Below are positions 11,974 through 23,811 of a DNA stretch of 64,000 nt, in pieces; position 1 is the stretch's first letter, and each line of letters begins with the position of its first letter. Made by a program: the position numbers and the translations under genes. Under the pieces are notes generated by a model. The model did no database searches, was not told the DNA's origin, and saw only the letters and a list, made by a program, of their open reading frames with translations. Location of the stretch: assembly GCF_019578655.1 (NCBI RefSeq), contig NC_063258.1, forward strand, positions 25,982,802-26,046,801. The letters are read 5' to 3'. Source of the DNA: Ricinus communis (lineage: Eukaryota; Streptophyta; Magnoliopsida; Malpighiales; Euphorbiaceae).

Positions 11974-12809
11974 AAAACCTTGCCCATGTGCGGCCTAGCT
12001 TGCTTGATTTCCCCGAAAGTCAAGACAGCTAGTCAGCCTACCCTTGATTGTCAAACCTGGCAGAATGATAACAAATACGCTAGCGGAAGTAAATTCACGA
12101 AAGTGGCACAAAGAGACGCAAGAGTTGTGGAAGTGTATACTTGTATTGATTAATTCACACTAAAGCTCTTTACACTTACAATAAGCACACTCTCTCTCTA
12201 CACAATCATAAGCTCTTCTCATAGCATGTTTTAATCTATATAACTACTCCTACAACAATCTCTACATAGAGCATCTTTCTTTGCTCTATGTAGAGCAACA
12301 CACTTTCCCTCTATATGGCTATATTTTGGCACACCTTGTGCCCACACACTCTTCTTTTATTTCTACCCTTGTTTCCGTATATGGACTCTCACTCTCCAGC
12401 CCTCACCTCTCTCTTTCCAAATGAATCATGGAGGAGCTATTTATAGTTTCCCCCCTGTCCGCCAACATGGCCGTGTTCCAGGTCGTGTTGGGAACACGGC
12501 CGTGTTCTAGGCCGTGTTGTGAACATGGTCGTGCTTCTTGCCGTGTTGGGAACACGGTTTGGCCTTCCTGGGCGTGTTGGGAACACGGTCTGGCATTCTT
12601 GGCCGTGTTACCTACTGTGGTCGTGTTCTCCAGAAGTTTCTAGCTCCTTCCCAATTCGTTTCATCCAGCACGGGCGTGCTCATGGACGTGTTGGCAACAC
12701 GGGCAGTGTTGAAACCAACACGGCCGTGTCCGTCCATACGGGCATTCGTTGGGCAGTTTTCGGCACATAGGTAGCCTTCCTTGCCTGGTTGTGAGGCGGG
12801 CACGTGACA
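11974..12809 (-). repeat. 5' LTR of element C, truncated
   Basis: It matches 4901-5728. The first 26 bp of the left copy (4875-4900) are missing here, replaced by the end of LTR A. It ends CACGTGACA. As the 5' LTR of a minus-strand element it would have held the promoter. Confidence 0.85.
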
Positions 12810-12885
12810 AAAGGGAGAGGGAAAAAGGGAAAAAAAATATTATTATTATTTATTTTTTTATAAATTTTATGGGTATTACATAAAC

Positions 12886-13850
12886 ATTGATATATCTTTT
12901 TAAATATAGGTCAATACAAAAATAACTCTTAAGAATTATTGTTTTTAGACCACAAACACATGGATAACTACCTCGTTTTGTCTCTTATAGGCTATTTAAT
13001 TTGTGAAAGAAATAAAGAGAACTAAAATTTAAATTAGAATGAATGATTAATTATTGGTATTTGATTTATTAAAAAGTATTTTAAGGCTAAAATAAAATGG
13101 CTAATTAATGGGAATCATAAAATTCCCTCCTATCCTCTAAAAATGAATCTCTTATTTCAAAAAACTTAAACCAGACTAACTATAATTTGGTCAAATTAAT
13201 AATATCACATTTAAAAATAATTTAATAAATGATATATAGTAAAACAAAGATTAAAAGAAATACAAATAATTAATTAATAATTAATATTACAAATTATTAA
13301 TTAAAAATGACATGATATATATATGATTAAAATACTCTATAAAATTGAAATTAAAATTTTTAAAGAATTTAATATTTTTTATATAAAGCAAAATAAAATT
13401 TTATAATTTTCTTTGTAGTTGTAATCTCTTTTTCAACCAAATAATTTACTAAAATATTTCATTTTGTTTTCAATTTTTTGGATTTCGCCAAACGCACTCT
13501 TATTATTACTGAGAGGTGAATTAGAGCCAGCCAGGGACTAAATGAAACTGTTTTAGAAAAATATGGACTAAAGTGCAAGCAAAGCAAACCTTTGAGCCTA
13601 CTACGTAAATTTTTCGTTCGCAAAATCTTCCACGGCTAATAAAATCCATTTCTGTCAACAGGCAACATTAGCTACTCACAGGCATACACTACAAAAGCAT
13701 AAAAGTCATATCAAAAACTCAACTCGCGTATTCGAGTCGGTCAGCTTTTCTATTGATCCTCTTTTTCGACTAAATTTTTTAACTATTTATTATTTATTTC
13801 CCTCCTGTTTCCCTTTTTTTTTTTTTTGTTATCACCTCCTCGCCGGAGAT
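12886..13850. other. upstream region of SOS2 gene
   Basis: AT-rich sequence between the LTR nest and the kinase gene. No ORF or clear TE was recognised. The last 100 bp become pyrimidine-rich (CCTCCTGTTTCCC then a T-run at about 13810-13827), as plant core promoters and leaders often do. No convincing TATA box was fixed. Confidence 0.4.
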
Positions 13851-14122
13851 CTATTAATTTCTCTGTTACGTCTATCTCACCGGTAAGAATCTGACGTCTG
13901 TGTATTATTCCTCCACAATGTTCTCATAGTTACCGGCGTTTTTCGTACAATTCACTCGAATCTCGTCTTTGTATTTTATTCTGTTCGTAACATTCCGTTT
14001 TAATACTCTTAATACTTTCGTTTCGACAACCGAATAAGCAATTTTTTCCGTTTGATTTTTGTGATAAACTGAGTTTAAATTCAATACAGTGCAGCATTTA
14101 GTGTATGGAATGGTAATAAAGA
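13851..14122 (+). other. probable 5'UTR of SOS2 with a leader intron
   Basis: A strong donor CCG|GTAAGAAT lies at 13882/13883, and acceptors ending CAG at 14089 or 14094 precede the start codon. A leader intron of about 210 bp is plausible. A tiny upstream ORF of three codons starts at 14105. No transcript evidence is available here. Confidence 0.4.
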
Positions 14123-17100
14123 ATGGTCGGCATGAAAAGCGTATCGAGGAAGGTAGGTAAGTATGAGGTTGGCCGTACGATTGGAGAAGGAACATTCGCC
14201 AAGGTTAAATTTGCACAGAATTTGGAAACTGGAGAAAGTGTAGCCATGAAAGTTATGGCCAAAAGCACCATTCTCAAGCATAGGATGGTTGATCAGGTAA
14301 AGCCTTTAAATTAGTACTAATTTTCAATTTTTTCTTTTTAAAAGTTTTTGAGGTTTTTTAATGGATTTTTTGGTGGGTACAGATAAAGAGGGAGATATCG
14401 ATTATGAAGATTGTTAGACACAATAATATAGTTAGGTTGCATGAGGTATGTTGTCTTTATGTAATGCTCCTTTTTATTTTCTTTATTATTGTTGTTATCA
14501 TATTATCATTGATAGCATGTGTGTGTGTGTGTTTTTGTTGATTAAATTTCTAGGTGTTGGCGAGCCGGACCAAGATATATATTATTCTTGAGTTTGTTAC
14601 GGGAGGAGAATTATTTGATAAAATTGTAAGCCCCTTATCTGAATGTTTAGTCATTTCTCATATTTAGAATGCTTGTATTTGTTAGAGTTCAATTCTTTTG
14701 AAATTAAAAGAAAAAATCAATGCATTTTGAAAGTAATGAAATCATGGCAAAAGTGATATGACCTTGCAAGGACTCATTTCAATTTAATACGTTTCAAACA
14801 AGGCAGATAGGAAATGATAAAACCCTCTCTTGCTTGCATATTTAAAGATTTTTGAACTGGTGGTGTGATCTGCAATATTCTAATCCTTACTGAATATATT
14901 AAAAAAATTCATAATTCATCTGGATATACAGGTCCATCAAGGAAGACTTTCTGAAAATGAGGCAAGGCGATATTTTCAACAGCTTATAGATGCAGTTGCT
15001 CATTGTCATAGTAAGGGTGTGTACCACAGAGACCTGAAGGTAAGCTGCTATATGAAGTGTTATTACTATTATTGTTTTCTTTTTCTCTATGTTTTGGATT
15101 CTTGATTTCTTACTTTGATGATCCTGATTTAATTATTCCTTGTGTAGCCTGAAAACCTTCTTTTAGATTCTTTTGGAAATCTGAAGGTTTCAGACTTCGG
15201 ACTGAGTGCGTTGCCCCAACAAGTAAGCATGGAATTCTTACTTTCTCCTCTAGTTAAACCAGAAAGCTTTTCATCTAAATTATATATGCCATCTTAAGTG
15301 CTAGTGTATATTCACATATACCTTTTTTGCATGTGCAGGGGGTTGGACTTCTTCATACGACATGTGGAACCCCAAATTATGTTGCACCTGAGGTATGCTT
15401 TTGGAAAGCAACTATAGGTCTATAAGTACATGATATATTCTGTCAAGCCAAGCACTTTCTAAGCTAAATATGTGTAGAATTTGATGTTATCCATCTATGA
15501 TTTGATCTCACATCCTGGACTGCTATGCCATTTTCTTTTCCAGTAATTATGTCATTGTTTGATTCTACTCTCTGTTACACATGTCCCATGATATGGTACC
15601 AGACTACTCAAGAGTGCATTGTGTCCATTCTATGGAGTCCTTTGTCACAGAAACTGTTGATGCTTGCTGATGTGGCCATCATTTATTAGAATACTAGTTT
15701 TTTTGGTTAGTTATTCCATGGGCTAGTTGTTGAAATTGTCGGGCACTTTGTTAACAACAAGAAGCAGTTAACTTGCAATGGAGGATATTCTCAACAGCTT
15801 TAACCACATTAGAAGTCACTAAGATTAAAAGAGCAGAAAAAGTATTTTTCTTTGTTTGAGGTAGGGGTGCAGGTATAGGACAGATATTGATATCTTGCTG
15901 AAGTTGGTAAAGTGACGGTAGTGAAGGAAAATTCCTGAATGTTAAACTGTATTTGACCTAATTATTTGATCCGTGGAACTTCTTATCTCTCATCTATTGT
16001 ATGTGAACTTGTTGTGGCTATGTGTTCTGCAACTTATTACCTATGATATCCTATAACTTTGCTGGAAGTCATTTTCTGTGTGAATATGATAAATATATGT
16101 TTCTGTAGCTTGTACATTGTCTGAGGTAAGGCAGATGCATTTCCATAATTTTCTTTATATAGTCCAGTTGTGAACGCAAGTGAAAGATCTCTGTTTTTAA
16201 ACGTGTTCAACCTCTTACACTAAATGGCTGCCACTCAGGTAATCGGCCACCAGGGTTACGATGGGGCAGCTGCTGATGTGTGGTCATGTGGAGTGATTCT
16301 CTATGTTCTAATGGCTGGATATCTTCCATTTGATGAAGTAGACCTTCCGACCTTGTACAGAAAGGTTAGCTGGATCAATTTATTTGGAGAGGATAAACAT
16401 GATATGGATTTCTGAAGTGCTTCATTTTGTAAATTTAACAATGTCTTTTTTGTCAACCATCCCATACATGACAAAGGCATCCTGTCATTATCAAGTCCGG
16501 CAAGGAATTATTTTCATTATGAAGTGCTCCATTAAGCAATCCTGCTTATCCATTTCTTCACTATCAGTTCTGCATGGATACTTAAACATGCACTTTTACC
16601 TGTGTGCTTAATCTTATCATGTCTGTACCTATAGATACACGGAAACCTTTATATTCTCATCTCGCCCACAGGGAATGTTTCTTCTTGAGCTAACTGTTAA
16701 TTATATAAACACTTAATTTCAATGTAGTTTGGACACCTAATAACTGTTTTTCTTGTTAATGTGCAGATAAATGCTGCTGAATATTCTTCTCCATTTTGGT
16801 TTTCTCCTGGGGCAAAGTCACTTATTGACAAGATACTTGACCCCAATCCTAAAACTGTTGAGTATTTATTTCACCATGTCAACTTGGCTTTGGATTGAAC
16901 TGGAACATTTTACATGGCATACCTTTCAGTTGTCTGAATTACAAAGTGGTTGGAGCCCAGATAGACTTTGGTTGTATTGAACTTAATTTGCCGTAGTCCA
17001 TTGTACTTGTAAATCTATTATCTGTTATATATGCCCTTCCTTTGTCTTCTTCCACATCTACTTTATGTTTTCAGCATTTCTTTTGGCTTCTAAAGATCAT

Positions 17101-20100
17101 TCATCATTAAGTTTTGAAGTTTGTAATCATTTCTTGATCAGTGCATTAGATGCATGCAATTTGTTCATATTTCATTATGGTCGCATTCATTGAGATTTTA
17201 ATAGTTATTTTATTTTATTCACGGGTTGAATTTATGTTGTCAACCCCCTGAGGAAATGAGATTTCATTATGAAGTGCAAACTTGAATATGTTCCTGATTA
17301 TTGTGTTCCATTCCTCAATTGATTTTGCTTAACGCAGCGTATAAAGATAGAAGGAATTAAAAAGCATCTGTGGTTCCGTAAAAACTACATGCCTGTCAAA
17401 CAAAGTGAAGAAGAGGAAGTGAATTTGGATGACGTTCATGCAGTTTTTGGTGATATCGAGGTTGGCATCGTTACTTACCCATATTAAAATAATAATGCAG
17501 GTTTACAAATTCCATAGTTGGCGTATATCTTTTCTCGAGTTCCTCTCCCTCTCTCTGGCGTATCTTAAATGAAGCTGAATGTGGCTTTAGATTCCTTTTT
17601 CTTGGCCTTGTTTATGCATTTCTCTTTACAATTGGTAGCTTTTGGCTTGTTGCAGGACCAATATGTAGCAGAGCAGACAGAAAACAGTGAAGGAGGTCCT
17701 CTTATAATGAATGCTTTTGAGATGATTACCCTGTCCCAAGGGTTGAATTTGTCTGCCTTATTTGACAGGCAACAGGTATGATGATATGGTTAACTATTAT
17801 GGCCACCAGATATGACTGAAAGTAATGTCCTATCATTTTGTGCATCTATCATTACATGATTGAAGTATTTGGTGGCATATTTTGCCATTTTTACTGAAAT
17901 GCTACATTTGTTGCCAAGTTGGATCAAAATGTTAGCCGACTGTTTTGCAATTTGCCAAATTTATGTAGAGATTTGACATTGTGGACAGAATAGTACATCT
18001 CACATTACCAATTAGTTATAAGAATTAATAGTGAATGCATTAATTCATAAACCGGCCGGTTTGTTCTGTTTGAGGAAAAATGCAAACTGCAGATGGTAGT
18101 TAGAGGTTTTGTAGTTTTAGATTCTGTAGACATAATTTAAAATCTTGAAATGGATATGATCAATTCCATAGGGGCCTGAATTTTCCATCTATAAGCATGT
18201 CATTGATGATTCCTGCTCCACCATGGATTGATCTCCTTCTTATCCTTGACTGGCTTATTTCTAGCTTTATGAACTATAAAATGTGCCTCTTTGTGCATTG
18301 GCTGATGGATTTATCTGTTGGCAGGATTACATTAAGCGGCAGACTCGTTTTGTATCCCGCAGACCAGCAAAAGATATAATTTCAACGATTGAAGCTGTTG
18401 CAGAATCAATGAGTCTTAAGGTTCATACGCGTAACTACAAGGTAGGGTTTGCTACATGCCTAAATCTAATTCAACGTCTTAAACTTTTTTCCATATGTAC
18501 AATGCAATTTACCTGATTTTACATTATACTGTTGCCTGTTCTGCAACCATCTTCTTCCGTGTCTGATCCTAAATCCATTCCTAATTGCTGACATGGACAG
18601 TAGTTGGTTCTATCTGCTTGTGTTTTGGTATATCAGTGTTCATATCAGCAAATGTGCACATTTTGCTCTTGCATGGGAAGCTAAAGGCAATTACAGTGGA
18701 TACAACTAATGAAGTGCATTTCTTTTATGAAACTAATAAAAAATAGCCATAACTGAACAATGTTTTGACTTCAAGTCTTTAATATCAATCCATTCTTATA
18801 CTCATATTTATTGTAAGGTATGCACTGAGTCCATTCTTCTAACCTTAATTGGACTCCAAGCAAGAGAGCATGTTAGTGATTAACCTTTTTTCATATACCT
18901 TATTTGACAAGGGGATGAGCCTTAGCAAAACTGCTCCTTTAGCTGTTGGTCACACGTTTGAGACTCAGAAACTGCCTCTGTGCAGAAGTAGAGGGTTGTG
19001 TCCTCCCTCCCCCTGCACCATCAACAGCCAGGAAGCACCTTGCGCACCCGGGATGCCCTTTATTCCTTATTTTATAATGTGGGTTTTAGGTTAAGACTTG
19101 TGAGAACTTTTGGTATGACTTTGAAGGCCTTTCCTCTCGAATTTTCTTCGAGGCCTAGTATCCTCCCTTCTAGTGAAACATGTCTTTCTAGATGTAGATT
19201 CAAACTTATGTTTTTGGTTTGCATGTCCTGGTATGTATGCTGCCATTTCTGTGAGTTTACCAGGATCTGTTTTTATTTTCTTTTTGTTCTATAAGATATG
19301 AGACATTTCCGTATTAATAACAGAATAAAGTTGCGGAGTTCTTGTCCATAGAAATACAAACAATGGACTTATAAAGTAAATCACTAGCTCAGGAGGCACT
19401 AAAGAAAATTCCCATGAAGAAATCACCTTCATTGAGGCCAATAACATTGGTCCATTGAATTATTATATGTCAAATTGCAATATCTCTGTATCAATTCTAT
19501 TGATTCCAAAAGTGAATACTCTCGCAGACAAGACTAGAAGGAATCTCTGCGAATAAGGCCGGACACTTTGCGGTTGTTTTAGAGGTATATTGTAGATGTG
19601 ATTTCTCTCTCTCTTTCTCTCTGTCTTTGTCTCTCTGTCTCTTCAATTTTTCGTTTTAAAGACTGTAGTTTCACTTGTTTCAGAATGAGCACCATTTCTG
19701 AATTTGTTGTTTTATGCATAGGTTTTTGAAGTTGCACCATCACTTTTCATGGTAGATGTCCGAAAGGCTTCTGGTGATACTCTTGAATATCACAAGGTAG
19801 TTTCAACATACTCATGAAACTTTGTCTATCATCTTCAAATCTTGCTGCATATGTAGTTGTGCCACTGATACATGTATGATTTGGATTTAAGAACTCATAA
19901 AGCCATGGCAACAGAGTTCTGAACTAATAATGAAGTCATTTTTTATTTGCAACCTTGGTCATTTCAGTAGATGATCTCTCTATAGATTTATATCATGTAG
20001 AGCAATGGAAACTTGTCTTGATTAAATATAGCTAGCTCAACAATAAAGGATTTCTATTTCAAAATAAGAGTAAATAAAAAGGTGTCAAGTCATTACATGA

Positions 20101-20756
20101 TTTTTCTCTCTTTATGGTCAATCAAGGACAGCATTTGCTTTGAAGATTAGAGGCTACAATTCTAACTCCTTTTTTTTTCCTCTCTAATTTTTTGGTGTCT
20201 AAAACATGTACCACACAGATCAACATTTCTCTTACCTGTTATATCTTTCTTGCCCCCTTCCCTCAGCTTTATAAATTTCCTATCCACTAGAATCGTAACC
20301 TCACTAGGTATTTTATGAGCACAGTCGTCTTCTGTTTTGGCTAACTACTCCTGTAGTAATGCCAGTTTCATTTGAATTTGAAATCTGACCTTAGGCAGCA
20401 TCCTGTGAGACAATTAACATGCTTTAGAATGTTTGCAACCATAGATTGTCAATTCTTTCTATCGTGGAAGAACCTATAATTCACAGAAGCTGTCCAAAGT
20501 ATTATCATGTGATATAATTTATGCATCAGCCATATCCACTTGATTCTCACTATCCGTGTCTTTGTTGTCCTGGTAGATTACCCAATAGCATCAGATGTAA
20601 TTACTTGCGTGTAATCCATTAATCCTGTAGGCTTTTTGCCTTGTTTCTTTCTCACTGCAGTTCTACAAGGACTTCTGTTCTAAACTAGAGGATATCATCT
20701 GGAGACCAGCAGATGGTGTGAATGCCTGCAACCTCCTTAGATCAATGACTTGCTGA
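14123..20756 (+). CDS. CIPK24: CBL-interacting protein kinase, SOS2/CIPK24 type
   Basis: Fourteen exons, all joined in phase 0: 14123-14296, 14383-14445, 14554-14625, 14932-15039, 15148-15222, 15339-15392, 16239-16364, 16767-16856, 17338-17460, 17656-17775, 18325-18441, 19528-19584, 19722-19796, 20661-20756; 449 residues. The glycine loop GEGTFAKV is at 21-28, catalytic Lys43, HRDLK at 135-139, DFG at 155-157, and the activation loop to APE contains Ser159, Thr171 and Tyr178, the equivalents of known SOS2 regulatory sites. The NAF/FISL motif that binds CBL calcium sensors starts at MNAF (313-316); the phosphatase-binding segment follows at about 342-365. Remembered SOS2 features fit best ([15 protein letters not shown], ending LLRSMTC). 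In the known pathway SOS3/CBL4 recruits SOS2 to the plasma membrane, where it activates the Na+/H+ antiporter SOS1. CIPK8 is the next-best match. No lesion seen. Confidence 0.93.
18911..19062 (+). mobile_element. tRNA-derived SINE (Au-like) in SOS2 intron 11
   Basis: The segment begins GGGGATGAGCCTTAGCAAAA, which matches a pol III box A. It has a box B-like ACACGTTTGAGACTC about 40 bp later, then CTGCCTCTGTGCAGAAGTAG and a CGCACCCGGGATGCCCTTTA end. This order is that of the widespread plant Au SINE family. It is diverged and short of the full consensus, so it is an old copy. It lies in the sense direction in the 1.09-kb intron and does not touch splice sites. Confidence 0.72.
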
Positions 20757-22125
20757 TCCACATATGTGGGAAGTGAAGCAAATCAAAGTAAGCAGAGCAA
20801 CACAAGGATAATAACGTACCCTGGAGAAAAACTTGCTCAAACAGGGATTTGATGGCAACGTATTGCCTTGGTGTATATGTTACCGCCAATTTGTAGATTA
20901 TGATATCATTGTCACGTGTGAAAGCATAATGTTGTAAATTACAAAGTCCGAGTTCATAGCTTCTTTCCTCGTCACCTTTTTGGTGAGGGACCTCTAACCT
21001 ATTACTCCTGTATTTAGAAGCCATACTTGATGGCTGGTAATTCCTATATTAAGTAGTAGCATTAAAGAGATGAATTAATTAGTTTCCTTCATGCAACTAT
21101 TCCCTTTTCCACATTTTAAAGGAAAATTTTTCTACAGGGATTTCATATTTTGTCCTATTAACCATTATTTTTTGGGCTGCCAGCATCATTCTCCATTGAC
21201 TGTCACAGCTATGAGCACCACTGCATCTGCCATGATTCCTCCTCCACCTGCTCGCTCCAAACTACCATTGTTCCATCATGACAAACTGCATATTTTTGCA
21301 CGTGGCTTGGATAGTTGGTAAGCTTTCCAATTAATATCACCATTGCTAGCTTTTGTTATTTCGATAACGGCCCTCCGGTGGCACCAAGGACAACTTCAGG
21401 CTAATCCAGTAGAGCAACATTCACTTTACGGGAATCATCTTCTAATGTTCAAGTATAAGCTGTTTCTCCGGGAGAAAGGTTAATAAATAAATGAAACAAA
21501 CAAGGAAAAACCAAACAGAATTGGTGAAAGTGTGAATGGAGTGAAGCTCTCTGTACAGTTAATTTGCTTCCCCACAATGTAAAATTTCACTTATTCCTTC
21601 CTCTTCCTCAGTAAAGACTTGAGCTCTTTATTAGTACGTCTTAGATTCGAATACTATTTATACATATCCAATGATAATCCTAAACAGTCCTTCGCATGTT
21701 TGCATCTTTAAGTAACTCGAGTAAATCTCAAATGATGAACCCAAAGTGAAAGCACACAGTCCTTGTATTGATCAAAAAGGAGAGTTGACACAAAACTCAG
21801 GTATTATCAAAAGTTCGAAATAGTAACATACAGACACTATCATTTCCCTACACAAAATTATAATTGTCAATACTTCTGAAATTAACAAGTATATTATTCT
21901 TTAAAAGAGGCACCGAGAAAGAGATGTTTATAGCTAGTTATCGTTGCTGCTTAAGGAACTTATACATATTTCACGAGACAGTAGACTACAAATGAAATAA
22001 AGGAGCAGAAAGTAAGCCCCAAAGTTTAATATTACTACGGTTTTTTGGTAGAGAATGAGAGAGAGAGAGAGAGAGAGAAAGAAAGGTTAGCTACATGTAA
22101 TACAAAATTAATATACTGGCTAGAT
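20757..22125. other. SOS2 3'UTR and convergent intergenic region
   Basis: The first few hundred bases are the likely SOS2 3'UTR. The remainder has no supported gene. A (GA)n tract lies at about 22050-22078, at the 3' side of the convergent EPFL gene. Confidence 0.5.
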
Positions 22126-22147
22126 AGGGTTTAGGATTTAGGGTTTA
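22126..22147. repeat. short telomere-like repeat
   Basis: TAGGGTTTAGGATTTAGGG is a degenerate run of the plant telomere unit TTTAGGG, three units with one imperfect. It lies just past the EPFL stop codon. Confidence 0.5.
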
Positions 22148-22159
22148 TACATATTTATA

Positions 22160-22639
22160 TCAAGGTTGAAAGTACTTATCTCCACATTTGCACTTCCATG
22201 ATAGCAGATAATAACTTTCATCCCCTCTAGACAATGACGTTTTGTGGTGTGGAGGAGTAACTAGAGCAGCCATGCAAGGCCTGCAATTTAAGCATCTATT
22301 GATACACTGAGGTGGCCTTGAACCCAACACCATTTTCATTTGCTTTCCATCATTATCTCTTAAATATGGTGATGACCCAACTGTCAAAACTGTAGCAATA
22401 TATATAGTATCAAACAATGCCAAAAAAAAGAAAAAAAGAAAAAAGAAAGACAGAAAATAGCATATACATGATTCTTGAAAATTTAATTTAAGGGTTTCGT
22501 TTCTTAGTGTGTTAACTCAAAAGGTTTAGTTTCAATTATTACCTGAAGTGGAAGAAAAGAATGGAAGGAAAAAGATGAACATCAGAATGACTAATGGAAT
22601 TCTTGTTAGCCCATTTGGGTAGTAAGCTAATGAAGCCAT
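22160..22639 (-). CDS. EPFL: EPIDERMAL PATTERNING FACTOR-like secreted peptide
   Basis: Two exons, 22639-22543 and 22389-22160, joined in phase 1; 108 residues. Exon 1 encodes an N-terminal signal peptide with a hydrophobic core (about residues 14-30, IPLVILMFIFFLPFF). Exon 2 encodes the mature domain: GSRPPQC, then cysteines at 61, 65, 68, 71, 99 and 101, with the C-terminal WKCKCGDKYFQP block. That pattern, including GSxPPxC and WxCxC near the end, is the EPF/EPFL family signature. These peptides act in the apoplast through ERECTA-family receptor kinases in stomatal patterning and organ growth. PPHHK between the cysteine clusters suggests the EPFL7/8 side of the family rather than STOMAGEN, from memory only. 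An alternative acceptor 9 bp downstream would remove three residues. The gene is convergent with SOS2. Confidence 0.85.
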
Positions 22640-23811
22640 AAGGTCTTGTCAATGAAGTAAATAGAAACAGTAATACAGAATGGATTATGAAAGATTTTTT
22701 TTCCCTTCAAGAGAAGAAAATTGAGAAGCTATAGCTATTATTTTGTGATGACACTGGTGATTCCAGTTAAAAAGAGGTTTTCTTGCAATAATACTACATG
22801 TTTCCAACATATGATTGCAGAAGCTGTAGTGTTTTGTTTGCTGAAAATATACAATGTATTCTCACTTTTTTTTTTCTTTTTGTTTTTTCTCTATGTGTGC
22901 GTGTGAAGAAAGGAGTGAGTGGTCCCAAAAGAAATAGGCTTTTCTTTGAAGACTCTTTTCAAGCAATAGTTACAATGTGTGTTCAGGGTTTCAGTGTGAA
23001 TGACTGAAGTAACATTTTTCATCTTTTGCTAGCTGATGACTTGACCTTCTTTTCCGAATTATTGAAGTACTATTATGTCTTCATTTGTTTTCTCTCTCCA
23101 AATATTTGAAAAAGATATATCATATGTTCATGAAAAAGAGACATTTTATTTTCATATTATATACCCTTCATGTCAGATAAATTAGTAATTGCAACCACTA
23201 GTTTAGTACGGTATTAACAGATGCATTTCTCAGTTTAACAAAAATTGAGTTCGAGTTTTCACTCTTCTGCTATCATAAGAAATATTTAACTTTCTCTTAA
23301 TTCAGTCTCAAATTTTCTCTCTAGTCACAAAACGAAGAAATCAAAAAGTGATTTGATGAAATATAAGGTCTCAGGATCCCTCTTAACCTGTGAAAGTTGC
23401 AAGAATAAATAAAACCAGAAAATGGAATCCATTGAATGTTTGTGGGGGAGGACTCTCCGAGGTCTAAGTCAGATATAGTCTAGAGTGTGTCGTTAGAGAA
23501 AACTGAGAGTTACAGACAGGGAAGGAGAGAGACAATGGAAAAAAAAAATCCAAGTTAACCAGCATCCATTCACTATAGACAACTGTATGAAATCTATAGC
23601 TGTTCATTTTATACAAGTACATAGTAGGGACTGCATTGCATGTGTAGTAATGTATGGATCATGTTTTGGGTATGGCAGACAGACAGGTAAACAATTTTTA
23701 CCCAAACAAAACAGTAATACATATCATTCAAGTTTACCCCCTTTCTTTTTCTCTTTCTTAACAATGCTTTGGTCTCTTTGTCGCTTAAAGCATATGGGAA
23801 TGGGAACTCTT
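22640..23811. other. intergenic, no supported gene
   Basis: AT-rich sequence upstream of the EPFL gene. The plus-strand ORFs here (60-80 codons) are rich in Phe, Leu and Cys from T-rich tracts and show no family resemblance. Confidence 0.5.

Larger units (their letters stand above)
4875..12809 (-). mobile_element. family C degraded Ty3/gypsy retrotransposon
   Basis: Direct repeats at 4875-5728 and 11974-12809 are its LTRs. The internal remnants read on the minus strand in the order gag, zinc knuckle, protease, RT, RNase H fragment, integrase, the order of Ty3/gypsy. The right LTR is thus the 5' LTR and the left one the 3' LTR, with a polypurine tract beside the latter. Large deletions removed the RT catalytic core, most of RNase H and the N-terminal part of integrase, and frameshifts cut every domain. 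The leader and primer-binding site are replaced by the 3' end of a family A element (about 8570-11973). The flanking bases GAAAA and AAAGG do not form a clear duplication. The element cannot be autonomous. Confidence 0.85.
120..12880 (-). mobile_element. family B solo LTR, split by later insertions
   Basis: This is the outermost and oldest layer of the nest. The B LTR survives as three pieces, 120-217, 2952-4874 and 12810-12880, about 2.1 kb in total. Its left end reads TATCACGACTC and its right end GGGTATTACA, so in its own (minus) orientation it starts TGTAATACCC. A 5-bp target-site duplication TAAAC flanks it at 115-119 and 12881-12885. No internal coding region of B is present, so it is a solo LTR. 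It shares blocks with family A, for example the 3430-3600 subrepeats and the 4130-4200 segment resembling 1490-1565, so A and B are related Ty3/gypsy families. The exact left end is slightly uncertain because the terminal dinucleotide has mutated. Confidence 0.8.

Noticed and set aside
4870..12814. A target-site duplication for element C
   Set aside because: Left GAAAA and right AAAGG do not match. The purine-rich context makes any partial match uninformative.
16384..17781. Plus-strand ORFs running out of SOS2 exons into introns
   Set aside because: They are read-through of exon frames or intronic open stretches; the spliced model explains the conserved parts.
18849..19294. Two ORFs of 81 and 98 codons in SOS2 intron 11
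   Set aside because: They are translations of the SINE and its flank, not conserved protein.
21176..21196. miR167-like stretch (GCTGCCAGCAT)
   Set aside because: Only 11 matching bases, the rest differ, and no complementary star strand giving a hairpin was seen nearby.
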